From Pseudorhodoplanes sp. (GTDB lineage Bacteria > Pseudomonadota > Alphaproteobacteria > Rhizobiales > Xanthobacteraceae), in contig JABARS010000003.1 in NCBI GenBank assembly GCA_019187085.1, forward strand, positions 163,326 to 227,325: a stretch of DNA of 64,000 nt. The letters are read 5' to 3'. Positions within the stretch are counted from its first letter, which is position 1, and each line of letters begins with the position of its first letter. Of the stretch, positions 9,179-17,975 are shown in pieces. The position numbers were made by a program, and so were the translations under genes. The notes below the pieces were generated by a model. It did no database searches. It was not told the origin of the DNA and was given only the letters and a program-made list of their open reading frames with translations.

Positions 9179-9219
9179 GATACTGGTCGTATAGTAAGTA
9201 AAAATCAGACGCGTGTAAA
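9179..9219 (-). promoter_or_regulatory. Promoter with overlapping TetR-type operator
   Basis: On the minus strand TTTACA (9219-9214) and TACTAT (9196-9191) are separated by 17 bases, a good sigma-70-type promoter for the CoA transferase. A 20-bp partial palindrome (GATACTGGTCGTATAGTAAG, 9179-9198) covers the -10. It matches the sites at 15257 and 16316 and is the likely binding site of the TetR regulator encoded at 10936-11583 (inference). Confidence 0.65.
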
Positions 9220-9302
9220 GCAACAGCTCCCTGGAAGGCCCGGCGGTTTTTGCGACAAAATATAATGAAGGCCGCCTCGTTTGCGGAGCAAAGGGTAATG
9301 AG

Positions 9303-10955
9303 ATGATCGGGCAGGATCGTTCGACGTGGACCGTTCGGGAAATCGCCTTGCGTCAGCTTGCCGAGTGCGGGGACCGCATTTTTGCGCAGGAGGTCGATGG
9401 CAAGACTGAGACCTACCGGACGTTCATCGGGCGCGGCATCGCATTATCCCATTTCCTGCTCGAATGTGGCGTTCAGAAGGGCGACACGGTGGCGATATTT
9501 GCCGGCAATAGCTTGCCGGGTCTGCATGCGTGGCTCTCTGCCGGGCTGATCGGGGCCGTCGAAGTGCCGATCAATCCGAGTTACCGGGCGGATATTCTGC
9601 GGCATATCCTGACCTTGGCTAAGCCCGGTGTGATCATCGCGGATAGAGATGCGCTGCCGGCCCTGGCGGAGCTCGATGAGCATCTCGAATTTGTGCGGGA
9701 TATTGTCGTCATCGGCGATTCAAGAACAGCACCGGCAACGGTTAAAACGAGGAGGCGGCTTCACGACTATTCCCGGATCGTTGCGCGGGCGTTGGAGGCG
9801 CCCGCTGCTTCCATTCGTCCGTCGGACACGGCTTCAATTATGTTCACGTCCGGAACGACCGGTCCCTCCAAAGGCGTGATGATGCCGAACGGCCAAGTAT
9901 GCCTGCTGGCGCTGCAAGCGATCCAGGCGACCGGCATGAACGGGGATGACGTCTTCTATTGTGTCCACCCGACAAATCATATTGCCGGAAAATATATGGG
10001 CGTATTTGCGATTTTCGCCTCGGGCGGCCGCCTTGTCCTCGACCGGCGATTTGAGGCGGCTTCCTGGCTGGACCGCGTCCGGCGCTATGCGGCGACGATC
10101 AGCATCGCGCACGGTCCTATGATCGAGATGATTCATCAGACCCCGGCAAGCGCCCATGACCGCGACCATGCGATGCGCCGGCTGATGTGCTGTCCACTGC
10201 CGAAGCAGATTGCCGGTGAGTTCGAGGATCGGTTTGCTCTGCGCGGGGTCGAGATGTGGGGAATGACCGAAATCGCTTGCCCCTGCTGGACCTCGCTGGC
10301 GGCGACGCGGGTCCCGGAATCGTGCGGCCGCGCGCTATCGGATTGGTACCACGTCGCCATCGTGGATCCGGAAACGGATGAAATCCTTGGCCCGAACATG
10401 ATCGGCGAGATCGTAGTCAGGCCTCGTTACCCCTGGACGACCATGCAGGGCTATCTTGGAATGCCCCAGGAAACGGTCGAAGCTTGGCGCAACATGTGGT
10501 TTCATACGGGGGACGCGGCCCGTGTCGACGCCGACGGCAATTTTTTCTACGTCGACCGCATCAAAGACCGAATCCGTCGCCGCGCGGAGAACATCTCGTC
10601 TTACGATATAGAAACTGCCGCGAAGCAATTCCCCGGCGTTCACGAAACTGCCGCAGTGGGCGTGCCGTCCGATTATGCAGGCGACGACGACGTCAAGCTG
10701 TGTGTCGTATCGGATCCGGCGGTCGAGGCGTCGCCGCTTGCCCTCTTGCGGTTTCTGGCGTCTCGCCTGACGCCGGCGATGGTCCCGCGCTACATCGAAT
10801 TCCTGGATGCGCTGCCGCGGACGCCCACCAACAAGGTGAGGAAGCGCGAATTGCGCGATAGCGGAGTTACATCCCGCACGTGGGATCGCCAGGCCGCCGG
10901 CGTGAAGCTCCGGGAATTGATTGAAGAGGCGTCGGCTAGCGAGCGCGCCGGATAG
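9303..10955 (+). CDS. Acyl-CoA ligase (AMP-forming)
   Basis: A 550-residue ANL-superfamily enzyme that activates a carboxylic acid with ATP to the CoA thioester. Motifs in order are the P-loop MFTSGTTGPSKGVMM near residue 180, MWGMTEI near 318, HTGDAARVDADGNFFYVDR near 402 and the C-terminal TPTNKVRKREL carrying the adenylation lysine. It resembles crotonobetaine/carnitine-CoA ligases in overall layout. It is divergent from one CoA transferase, and its 3' end overlaps the convergent TetR gene by 20 bases. With the acyl-CoA dehydrogenase and quinone oxidoreductase it would start a beta-oxidation-like route. The substrate cannot be read from the sequence. Confidence 0.9.
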   Translation: MIGQDRSTWTVREIALRQLAECGDRIFAQEVDGKTETYRTFIGRGIALSHFLLECGVQKGDTVAIFAGNSLPGLHAWLSAGLIGAVEVPINPSYRADILRHILTLAKPGVIIADRDALPALAELDEHLEFVRDIVVIGDSRTAPATVKTRRRLHDYSRIVARALEAPAASIRPSDTASIMFTSGTTGPSKGVMMPNGQVCLLALQAIQATGMNGDDVFYCVHPTNHIAGKYMGVFAIFASGGRLVLDRRFEAASWLDRVRRYAATISIAHGPMIEMIHQTPASAHDRDHAMRRLMCCPLPKQIAGEFEDRFALRGVEMWGMTEIACPCWTSLAATRVPESCGRALSDWYHVAIVDPETDEILGPNMIGEIVVRPRYPWTTMQGYLGMPQETVEAWRNMWFHTGDAARVDADGNFFYVDRIKDRIRRRAENISSYDIETAAKQFPGVHETAAVGVPSDYAGDDDVKLCVVSDPAVEASPLALLRFLASRLTPAMVPRYIEFLDALPRTPTNKVRKRELRDSGVTSRTWDRQAAGVKLRELIEEASASERAG

Positions 10956-11583
10956 GCTTGGGACGAGGCTTTAAACCAAGCCCCTGGAGAAACACTGTCC
11001 GCACGACCCGCACCAATTTTTCGCCGTCAATTTCTCTTCGATGATATTCCAGCATCATGCCGTCGTGAGTGGCGACCACGGTGGATGCGATTTCGCGGGT
11101 CGGCAGATCCTTCGGCAGTTCTCCGCGCATACGGCCGGCTTCGATGATCTCCTCGAGGACGCGATATATCCGGTTGTAGATGGCCACGATCCGCTTGCCG
11201 ATCGCGTCCGACCGGTGGCGGAACTCGATCGATATCTGAATCAGGCACAACAGTTCGTAAGGGCGCTCGATTCCGTGCCAGGAGCCGAAGTGGAAATACG
11301 CGACGATCTTGTCGAGCGCGGTCCCTTCAGCGCTAGTCAGATGGGCCGCGAGGGAATTGACGATATGGTCTTCGGCGATATCGAGAAGATGCAGCAGCAG
11401 CCGTTCCTTGCTGGTGAAATAAAAGAAGATGGCCCCCTTCGTCATCCCCACCGCCTCTGCAATTTCTTGCAAAGTCGTCGCATGATAGCCCTTCATGACG
11501 ATGAGCTGGAACGCCGCCTGTGAAAGCCGCTGGATGCTATCCTCGCGGAGTTCGGCATTCTTTGCGGCTTTTCTGGGCGGCAA
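10936..11583 (-). CDS. TetR-family transcriptional regulator
   Basis: A 215-residue TetR repressor. The N-terminal HTH is clear: AAFQLIVMKGYHATTLQEIA, then MTKGAIFFYFTSKERLLLHL. The C-terminal ligand domain is helical and diverged, as is usual, and resembles regulators of fatty acid and acyl-CoA genes. It sits inside the acyl-CoA cluster. Three matching 20-bp palindromes before neighbouring genes make it the obvious candidate for their control, with an acyl-CoA as inducer (inference). No copy of the palindrome is seen before its own start, so autoregulation is not evident. Confidence 0.92.
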   Translation of the reverse strand: MPPRKAAKNAELREDSIQRLSQAAFQLIVMKGYHATTLQEIAEAVGMTKGAIFFYFTSKERLLLHLLDIAEDHIVNSLAAHLTSAEGTALDKIVAYFHFGSWHGIERPYELLCLIQISIEFRHRSDAIGKRIVAIYNRIYRVLEEIIEAGRMRGELPKDLPTREIASTVVATHDGMMLEYHRREIDGEKLVRVVRTVFLQGLGLKPRPKPIRRAR

Positions 11584-11660
11584 TATACCGTCTCCTCTAA
11601 TTCATTATCGAAACCCGCGGCCGGGCGAATAGAGGCGACGGCCGGGCCGCCGAGTTAATA

Positions 11661-12872
11661 TCAAAGCGGCGGCCATGCCAGTCCAGTTATCTTCTCGGAT
11701 GAGGCGGCAGCGATCCGTTGGGCGTGCTCAGTCGGATATCCGACGCTGCACAATATTTCAACAGTCTTGTCGGCGAGGTCGATCGGCTGGGGTGAACCGG
11801 GCGTCGCCGACAGGATTGGAGCGACGATCGTCCTGTCGTGCGGCAGATTCGCATGCCGCGCGCCATTGTGCGGATGGGCGAGGGCTTCGCCCGGGTCCAA
11901 AACCGGCGAAACACAGGCATCGCGCCCGTCGAAGACACCGGCCCAGACGTCGCGCGGACGTGTGGCAAAGCTGCGTTCGAAACGAGCGGTGAGTGCCGGC
12001 CAGATTGAACGATCCAAATGGTTGGGCGGCGGCGCATCGGCATATTCCAGCGTTTGCCACAGATTCTCGAAAAAGCGTCGCTCGAGGGCGCCGACGGCGA
12101 TAAACCGGCCATCGGCGCATCGATAGCAGCGGTAGAATGGCGCGTTGCCGGCGACCAAGCCATCGCCGCGCGCCTGTAGCACCGGCTCGCCCCAGTCGGG
12201 AAAATGCATGGTCATCATCGACATGCAGCCGTCGACCATCGATGCGTCGACGTATTGACCTTCGCCGGACGTCGCGCGCGCATAGAGCGCGAACATGATG
12301 CCGAGAGCGGCAAAAAGACTGCCGCCGGCGAAGTCGGCGAGCAAATTGAGAGGAAATGCCGGAACGTCGGTTTCCGGGCCGAACGCGCCAAGCGCGCCGG
12401 AAATGGCGAGATAGTTCAGGTCATGCCCGGCCTCTTGCGAAAGGGATCCACTTTGGCCGTAGCCGGTCAGCGAGCAATAGACGAGGCGCGGATTGATGCT
12501 GCGCAGCGTCTCGTAATCGATGCCCAATCGCCCGGTAACGCCCGGTCGATAGCCTTCGACGACGACGTCTGCGGTCTTGGCAAGACGATGGAATGCGTCG
12601 CGGCCGTCAGGGCTTTTGAGGTTCAGATTGATGAAGCGTTTTCCGCGCGCCAATGCGGCGATCGGCAGGCTGCCGGCCCCGCCTCCGACCACGATGACCT
12701 CGGCGCCCATGTCGGCCAGCAGCATCGTGCAGTACGGCCCAGGCGCCAGGCGCGTCAAATCGAGGATGCGGATGCCTTGCAAAGCCTTATGCCGCGGTAG
12801 TGCGGAATCATTGCGAGGCGCGGCATTTGTTTGCTGGACCATTGCCATTATTCCTCGCGTCAGCGGCGTCAT
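11661..12872 (-). CDS. CaiB/BaiF CoA transferase, racemase-like
   Basis: A 403-residue family III CoA transferase distinct from the one at 7954. It has IRILDLTRLAPGPYCTMLLADMGAEV near residue 35, VVEGYRPGVTGRLGIDYETL near 115 and NLLADFAGGSLFAALGI near 178. The last motif, with its Asp, is the pattern of alpha-methylacyl-CoA racemases. It may therefore isomerise a 2-methyl branched acyl-CoA rather than transfer CoA. Residues 1-11 before MVQQ may not be translated, since an internal ATG is available. It is the third gene of a probable operon after acyl-CoA dehydrogenase and alcohol dehydrogenase, with a 61-base gap. Confidence 0.88.
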   Translation of the reverse strand: MTPLTRGIMAMVQQTNAAPRNDSALPRHKALQGIRILDLTRLAPGPYCTMLLADMGAEVIVVGGGAGSLPIAALARGKRFINLNLKSPDGRDAFHRLAKTADVVVEGYRPGVTGRLGIDYETLRSINPRLVYCSLTGYGQSGSLSQEAGHDLNYLAISGALGAFGPETDVPAFPLNLLADFAGGSLFAALGIMFALYARATSGEGQYVDASMVDGCMSMMTMHFPDWGEPVLQARGDGLVAGNAPFYRCYRCADGRFIAVGALERRFFENLWQTLEYADAPPPNHLDRSIWPALTARFERSFATRPRDVWAGVFDGRDACVSPVLDPGEALAHPHNGARHANLPHDRTIVAPILSATPGSPQPIDLADKTVEILCSVGYPTEHAQRIAAASSEKITGLAWPPL

Positions 12873-12933
12873 TAACCCATCGGGGTATGTGGAACGCAGA
12901 ACTACTGTTTAAGTCGGACGAAATTTGTCACGG

Positions 12934-14067
12934 CTAGGCCATGGCCTCGGCGAAAAGGCGTTCGTAGTCCTGGGCGCTGGCAGGCCGCGGGTTGGTGGCC
13001 GACGAATGATCGTTCACCGTGTCGGCAAGCTTAGCCGCCGTGTGAGACGGGGTCAGGCCCATGGCGGAGAGACTTTTGGGCAGGCCTAAATCGCTATTCA
13101 GCTTGACGATTTCCGCGGACAGGTCGGCGCCGTCCAGCAACCCCATGGCGGCCTTCAGGGCGCGATACTTGGCGTCGTTGGACGGCGCGTTGAAGCGGAG
13201 CACGGCCGGCAGGATGACCGCGTTCAGCGTGCCATGATGCAATCGCGGCGAGGACAAACCTCCGAGCGCGTGCGACATGGCGTGGACAGCGCCCAGGCCC
13301 TTCTGGAAGGTCATGCCGCCCTGCAGCGCGGCCATCATCATCTCGGTCCTGGCCTCGATATCTTTGCCGTTATGCGTTGCCTTTCTGATGAAGCGAGCGG
13401 CGCGGCTAAGCCCGTCGAGCGCGATGGCATCGGCGGGCGGATTGTAGCGAGGGCTCAAATAGGTCTCGATGCAGTGGGTCACGGCGTCCATGCCGGTCGC
13501 GGCCGTGAGCAGCGGCGGCAACCCGAGCGTCAGCTCCGGGTCGCAGATGGCGACGTTCGGGATCATGTGCGGCGAGATAAAGCCGAGCTTGCGGCCGTCG
13601 TTGAGCGTAATGAGCGCCGCGCGCCCGACCTCGCTGCCGGTGCCCGCCGTGGTGGGGACGGCGATGACCGGCGGCTTGCGCGCCGTGATTTTGTCCAATC
13701 CGCCCAGGATCACCGCATATTGCGCCAGCGGCTCCGGATGAGTGACCAGCAGGGCGACGGCCTTGGCAAGGTCCAGCGGCGAGCCGCCGCCAAGCGCGAC
13801 GATCGAATCGCACGAAGCGGCGCGGAACAGGTCGCGCGCTTCCAGAGAGGCTGCTTCAGTCGGGTTTTCCGGCGTTCCGTCATAAACTGGCGGTTCACCC
13901 GGCAGCCCACCAGCATTGATCACATGTTCGACCAGCCCGGCCGCAACGAGCCCCTTATCCGTTACGATAAGCGGACGCTTGACGGAGAGCAGCCGCAGTT
14001 CATCGGCAATCGTTTTGACGGCGCCGGCATCGAATTGAATTCTGGTCAAATAGGTGATGAGGCTCAT
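12934..14067 (-). CDS. Iron-containing alcohol dehydrogenase
   Basis: A 377-residue group III (iron-dependent) alcohol dehydrogenase, the family of 4-hydroxybutyrate dehydrogenase and maleylacetate reductase. The NAD-binding motif GGGSPLDLAKA is near residue 94, PTTAGTGSE near 138, and metal-ligand regions are HCIETYLSPRYNPPAD and HAMSHALGG followed by HHGTLNAVILP. It starts 5 bases after the acyl-CoA dehydrogenase stop, so the two are co-transcribed. A hydroxyacid or alcohol intermediate of the pathway is the likely substrate. The aldehyde dehydrogenase at 21191 could take the next step (inference). Confidence 0.9.
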   Translation of the reverse strand: MSLITYLTRIQFDAGAVKTIADELRLLSVKRPLIVTDKGLVAAGLVEHVINAGGLPGEPPVYDGTPENPTEAASLEARDLFRAASCDSIVALGGGSPLDLAKAVALLVTHPEPLAQYAVILGGLDKITARKPPVIAVPTTAGTGSEVGRAALITLNDGRKLGFISPHMIPNVAICDPELTLGLPPLLTAATGMDAVTHCIETYLSPRYNPPADAIALDGLSRAARFIRKATHNGKDIEARTEMMMAALQGGMTFQKGLGAVHAMSHALGGLSSPRLHHGTLNAVILPAVLRFNAPSNDAKYRALKAAMGLLDGADLSAEIVKLNSDLGLPKSLSAMGLTPSHTAAKLADTVNDHSSATNPRPASAQDYERLFAEAMA

Positions 14068-14072
14068 GGTCT

Positions 14073-15206
14073 CTATTCCAATCCGTCATAGACATGCTTG
14101 GCGATGATCAGCCGCTGGATCTCGTTCGTCCCTTCGTAGATTTGCGTGATCTTGGCATCCCGCATCATCCGCTCGACCGGGAAATCACAGGTGTAACCGG
14201 CGCCGCCATGGAGTTGCACCGCCTGGGTCGTCACCTCCATCGCCATGTCGCTACACAGCAACTTCGCCATGGAGGCGAGCGAACGAGCGGCCGGATCCTT
14301 CGCTGAGAGCGCGTGTGCCGCGCGGTAGAGCAGTGAGCGAGATGCTTCGATCTTGGTGGCCAGATCGGCGACAATGCCGCGGATCATCTGGAAGCGCGAT
14401 ACCACCTGTCCGAACTGCTCACGGCCGGTGGTATATTTTACCGCCGCCTCGAACGCGCCTTGTGCGATCCCGAGCGCCTGAGCGCCGATCAGGATGCGGG
14501 TGTACGATAGGGAATCGGTGATGTAGTTGTAGCCCTTCGCCGGATCGCCTACGCAGCGATATTCGGGAATGCGGCAATTGTCGAAGATCACGTCGGCCGT
14601 CGGGCTGCCGCGAATTCCGAGCTTCTTTTCCTTCTTTCCGAACGAGAGGCCCGGATCGTCCTTGTGCACGGCAAACAGGCCGAACGTTTTTTCGCCGGTG
14701 CGTGCCAGCACGGTATACCAGTCCGATCGCGTCGCATTGCTGATGAAGCGCTTTTGCCCCTTGAGAACCCACTCGTTCCCGTCCTTCTCTGCGCGCGTCT
14801 TGAGAGCGAACAGGTTGGAGCCGGTCTGCGGCTCCGTCAGGCATATCGAAAAGACGGTATCGCCCTTTGTGGCGGGCCGAATGACCTCTTCGCGCAGTCT
14901 CTCCGACCCGTGCTTCGCGATCGGCACTGATCCAGCCCAGATGACCATCAAGGTGAGCGAGGACGAAGCGCAGACGCGGCCGAGCTCTTCGAGCGCGATC
15001 GACTGGATGAGCACATCGCCGTCCTGCCCGCCGATCGCCTCCTCGAACGCCAGGCCGACGAGGCCGAGTTCTTTGAATGCCTTCAGCGATTCTTCGGGAA
15101 AACGTGCCTCTTCATCGTAAGCACGCGCGTGCGGCTCAATTTTCTCGGTGGCAAGACGCCGGACATTTTTCCGGAAGTCCTCGTAAATCTCACTGTCATT
15201 CATCAT
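14073..15206 (-). CDS. Acyl-CoA dehydrogenase
   Basis: A 377-residue FAD-dependent acyl-CoA dehydrogenase, normal length for the family. Seen are FSICLTEPQTGSNLFALKT (FAD/substrate loop), the WVLKGQKRFISNA region, QLHGGAGYTCDFPVERMMRD and the C-terminal QIYEGTNEIQRLIIAKH, whose Glu is the usual catalytic base. It introduces an alpha,beta double bond in the acyl-CoA, passing electrons to ETF. It is first in the operon running to 11661 and carries the best palindrome of the three just upstream (15257-15276), so it is probably the most tightly repressed gene of the set. Confidence 0.93.
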   Translation of the reverse strand: MMNDSEIYEDFRKNVRRLATEKIEPHARAYDEEARFPEESLKAFKELGLVGLAFEEAIGGQDGDVLIQSIALEELGRVCASSSLTLMVIWAGSVPIAKHGSERLREEVIRPATKGDTVFSICLTEPQTGSNLFALKTRAEKDGNEWVLKGQKRFISNATRSDWYTVLARTGEKTFGLFAVHKDDPGLSFGKKEKKLGIRGSPTADVIFDNCRIPEYRCVGDPAKGYNYITDSLSYTRILIGAQALGIAQGAFEAAVKYTTGREQFGQVVSRFQMIRGIVADLATKIEASRSLLYRAAHALSAKDPAARSLASMAKLLCSDMAMEVTTQAVQLHGGAGYTCDFPVERMMRDAKITQIYEGTNEIQRLIIAKHVYDGLE

Positions 15207-15256
15207 CGCACCTCGTCGATCTTGCTGGTGACGCTCCGCTTCCCGGAAAGAAGTAA

Positions 15257-15276
15257 CATACTATCCGTATAGTATG
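15257..15276 (-). promoter_or_regulatory. TetR-type operator before acyl-CoA dehydrogenase
   Basis: CATACTATCCGTATAGTATG is a near-perfect 20-bp palindrome with 8-bp arms (CATACTAT/ATAGTATG), 51 bases upstream of the start codon. TACTAT within it (15274-15269, minus strand) could be the -10 box; a good -35 is not obvious. It is the most symmetric of three related sites. Confidence 0.65.
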
Positions 15277-15298
15277 GAAGCTCGTTAATTTGGGAAGA

Positions 15299-16285
15299 TC
15301 AGTTCTCGCCTTTCGGCCGCAGGATCAGCTTTCCCTTCGCCTTCCGGCCGGTCATCAGTCTCATCGCTTGCTCGATGCCTTCCAGCGGAAACACCGCATC
15401 GACATGCGCCGAAATCCTGCCGCCGGCACACCACGACATAAGCGTCGATAGATTGGCACGGTAACGATCGGGTTCACGGTTCACCCATCCGCCGAAATTC
15501 ACACCGACGACATCGCAGTTCTTCAGCAGGATGATGTTGGCTGGAAACCTCGGAATTTCCCCGCCGGCAAAGCCGACAACCGCAAACCGGCCACCCCAGG
15601 CCATACAACGCAAGGTTGGCTCGGCGTAGGCAATGCCGACTGGATCGTAGACTATATCGACGCCGCGCTCGCCGGTTAATCGGCGCAATGCCTGTCTCAG
15701 GTCCTCCTGGGCATAATTTACCAAATCGTCCGCGCCATGCTTGTGCGCCAGCGCAAGCTTCTCGTCGGAGGACGCGCAGGCGATAACCCGCGCACCCATC
15801 AGCTTGCCGACCTCCACCGCGGATAACCCGGCGCCGCCCGAAGCACCGAGCACCACGAGCGTCTCGTCCTTTTTGAGCCGGCTGCGGTCCTTGAGCGCAT
15901 AGAGCGAGGTGCCGTACGTCACCGGAATACCGGCGGCGCGGTCGAAATCGAGAGAGTCGGGCAGCTTTACCAGCCGCGCGGCGTCGACCGCGATGCGCTC
16001 ACATGCCGCACCGAACCCACAAAAGCCCGCGACACGGTCGCCGGGTTGAACGTGTGTGACGCCTCCGCCGATCTGGTCCGCAACGCCGGCGAATTCGCCG
16101 CAGGGCGAAAACGGAAGCTCCGGCTTGATCTGATATTTCCCCGTAATGAGCAGCGTATCGGAGAAATTGAGTGCCGCTGCCTTGACGGCCACGACGACTT
16201 CGCCGGGCCGCGGTGTTGGCGCCGGCAGGTCGGCGACCTCGAGATCGTCAGGACCGCCAAGACGGGTGCAAAGAACGGCCTTCAT
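15299..16285 (-). CDS. Zinc-free quinone oxidoreductase family (MDR)
   Basis: A 328-residue NADPH:quinone oxidoreductase-type member of the medium-chain dehydrogenase superfamily. ATG 16285 (MKAVLCTRLGGPDDLEV) is the family start; a longer upstream reading is unlikely. Motifs are NFSDTLLITGKYQIKPELPF near residue 50 and the nucleotide-binding VLGASGGAGLSAVEVGKLMG near 150. Members reduce quinones, or act as enoyl-/crotonyl-CoA-type reductases on conjugated substrates. It has its own divergent promoter region shared with the livG gene, which contains a TetR-type palindrome. A role in reducing an enoyl intermediate of the cluster is possible (inference). Confidence 0.88.
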   Translation of the reverse strand: MKAVLCTRLGGPDDLEVADLPAPTPRPGEVVVAVKAAALNFSDTLLITGKYQIKPELPFSPCGEFAGVADQIGGGVTHVQPGDRVAGFCGFGAACERIAVDAARLVKLPDSLDFDRAAGIPVTYGTSLYALKDRSRLKKDETLVVLGASGGAGLSAVEVGKLMGARVIACASSDEKLALAHKHGADDLVNYAQEDLRQALRRLTGERGVDIVYDPVGIAYAEPTLRCMAWGGRFAVVGFAGGEIPRFPANIILLKNCDVVGVNFGGWVNREPDRYRANLSTLMSWCAGGRISAHVDAVFPLEGIEQAMRLMTGRKAKGKLILRPKGEN

Positions 16286-16312
16286 CAGTTTCCCGCGGCT
16301 ACAAAAACGCAT

Positions 16313-16341
16313 TTGCATACTGACCGACTGGTATGTAACAT
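16313..16341 (+). promoter_or_regulatory. Divergent promoter with TetR-type operator
   Basis: On the plus strand TTGCAT (16313-16318) and TAACAT (16336-16341) are 17 bases apart, a plausible promoter for the second importer. The 20-bp palindrome CATACTGACCGACTGGTATG (16316-16335) fills the spacer. It matches the sites at 9179 and 15257, so it would control both the importer and the quinone oxidoreductase. Confidence 0.62.
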
Positions 16342-16465
16342 GGGCCTCAACAATATGCCAGTGCGCGAAAATCGTGATCGGGCTGCCGAGCAAAACTTGG
16401 GACAAGGGCAAACGATCGTTTTCGCCGACAGATGGCAAGTCGTGTCATGAGGAAGCGGCGCGTCA

Positions 16466-17221
16466 ATGCGTAATGATATCATTCTTGAAGCCGGCGGCCT
16501 GACCAAGGACTTCGCCGGCTTTGTCGCCGTCAACGGCGTCGACCTGCAGGTTCGCCGCGGCACCATTCATGCCCTGATCGGCCCGAACGGCGCCGGCAAG
16601 ACCACCTGCTTCAATCTGCTCACCAAGTTCCTTCAGCCCACGCGCGGCCGCATCCTTTTCAAGGGCGAGGACATCACCGCCATGCAGCCGGCCGACGTGG
16701 CGCGGCTCGGACTGGTGCGCTCGTTCCAGATATCGGCGGTGTTCCCGCACATGAGCGTCCTGGAGAACGTGCGCATCGCCTTGCAGCGCGCGCGCGGCGG
16801 CTCGTTCGATTTCTGGCGCTCGACCGCGGTGCTCGACACTTTCAACGAGCGCGCCATGGCGCTGATCGCCGATGTCGGGCTGTCGTCTTTCGCCGACTGG
16901 GTCGCGGTGGAACTGCCTTATGGCCGCAAGCGCGCGCTCGAGATCGCCACCACGCTGGCGCTCGATCCCGAGATGCTGCTGCTCGACGAGCCGACCGCCG
17001 GCATGGGCCACGAGGACATCGACCGCATCGCGCAGCTCATCAAGCGCGTCGCCGCCGACCGCACCGTGCTGATGGTCGAGCACAACCTTTCGGTCGTCGC
17101 CGATCTCTCCGACCACATCACCGTGCTCACGCGCGGCCGCGTCCTGGCCGAAGGCGACTACGACAGCGTGTCGACCAACGCTGAAGTGCGCGAGGCCTAC
17201 ATGGGGGTGGGGCATGCTTGA
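16466..17221 (+). CDS. livG: Liv-type ABC transporter ATPase, LivG family
   Basis: A 251-residue LivG-type ATPase. Visible are Walker A GPNGAGKTT, the LivG-specific GLVRSFQISAVFPHMSVLEN, the signature region LPYGRKRALEIA, Walker B LLLDEPTAGMGHED and the switch MVEHNLSVV. It starts the second importer operon, which runs to 21118 and probably on to the aldehyde dehydrogenase. The 3' end overlaps the next ATPase gene by 8 bases. A TetR-type operator lies about 130 bases upstream, placing this transporter in the acyl-CoA regulon (inference). Confidence 0.92.
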   Translation: MRNDIILEAGGLTKDFAGFVAVNGVDLQVRRGTIHALIGPNGAGKTTCFNLLTKFLQPTRGRILFKGEDITAMQPADVARLGLVRSFQISAVFPHMSVLENVRIALQRARGGSFDFWRSTAVLDTFNERAMALIADVGLSSFADWVAVELPYGRKRALEIATTLALDPEMLLLDEPTAGMGHEDIDRIAQLIKRVAADRTVLMVEHNLSVVADLSDHITVLTRGRVLAEGDYDSVSTNAEVREAYMGVGHA

Positions 17222-17930
17222 CGTCACCGCCCCGCTGCTCGCGGTCAACGACTTGCAAGCCTGGTACGGCGAGTCGCACATATTGCACGGCGTCGCTTTC
17301 GACGTGCGCGAAGGCGAGGTGGTCACGCTGCTCGGCCGCAACGGCGCCGGCAAGACGACCACGCTGAAGTCGATCATGGGCATCGTCGGCAACCGCACCG
17401 GCTCGGTGCGCTACGAGGGCCACGAGCTCATCGCCCGCACCTCCGACCAGATCGCGCGCGCCGGCATCGCCTTCTGTCCCGAGGAGCGCGGCGTGTTCGC
17501 CAGCCTCAGCGTCGAGGAGAACCTGCTCTTGCCGCCGGCGGTGAAGCCGGGCGGCTTGTCGCTCGAGCGCATCTTCGAGCTGTTCCCGAACCTGAAGGAG
17601 CGGCTCGGTTCCAGCCAGGGCACCAAATTGTCCGGCGGCGAGCAGCAGATGCTGGCGATCGGCCGCATCCTGCGCACCGGCGCGCGGCTCCTGCTGCTCG
17701 ACGAGCCGACCGAGGGACTGGCCCCCGTCATCATCCAGCAGATCGGCAAGACCATCCGCGCGCTGAAAGAGCAGGGCTTCACCATTCTCTTGGTCGAGCA
17801 GAACTTCCGCTTCGCCTCGACCGTGGCCGACCGCTACTACGTGATGGAGCACGGCCGCATCATCGACCAGTTCGCCAACAGCGAACTGGATGCCAATGTC
17901 GAGAAGCTTCATGACTATCTCGGCGTCTGA
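17214..17930 (+). CDS. livF: Liv-type ABC transporter ATPase, LivF family
   Basis: A 238-residue LivF-type ATPase with Walker A GRNGAGKTT, the segment AFCPEERGVFASLSVEEN, signature LSGGEQQML, Walker B LLLLDEPTEGL and LLVEQNFRFA. It overlaps livG by 8 bases, so the two are translationally coupled. It is the partner of livG in energising the permease pair encoded at 19263-21118. It is not closely similar to the LivF at 5149 in its central region, so the two importers probably did not arise by a recent duplication here. Confidence 0.92.
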   Translation: MLDVTAPLLAVNDLQAWYGESHILHGVAFDVREGEVVTLLGRNGAGKTTTLKSIMGIVGNRTGSVRYEGHELIARTSDQIARAGIAFCPEERGVFASLSVEENLLLPPAVKPGGLSLERIFELFPNLKERLGSSQGTKLSGGEQQMLAIGRILRTGARLLLLDEPTEGLAPVIIQQIGKTIRALKEQGFTILLVEQNFRFASTVADRYYVMEHGRIIDQFANSELDANVEKLHDYLGV

Positions 17931-17938
17931 AAAATAAG

Positions 17939-17954
17939 CGTGCCACTCGGCACG
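17939..17954 (+). promoter_or_regulatory. Short intra-operon hairpin
   Basis: CGTGCC-ACTC-GGCACG forms a perfect 6-bp stem in the short gap between livF and the binding-protein gene. It could protect the binding-protein mRNA or attenuate read-through; no evidence decides this. Confidence 0.3.
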
Positions 17955-17975
17955 ACATCAAGGAGGAAGATCAAG

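Noticed and set aside
7780..9201. 473-residue plus-strand open frame
   Set aside because: It is antisense to a clear CaiB/BaiF CoA transferase and part of the GH88-like gene; its Arg-rich composition is the usual antisense pattern of high-GC genes.
12870..12889. Fourth possible TetR operator (CATTAACCCATCGGGGTATG)
   Set aside because: Only about half of the positions match the other three sites and the left arm is not symmetric.
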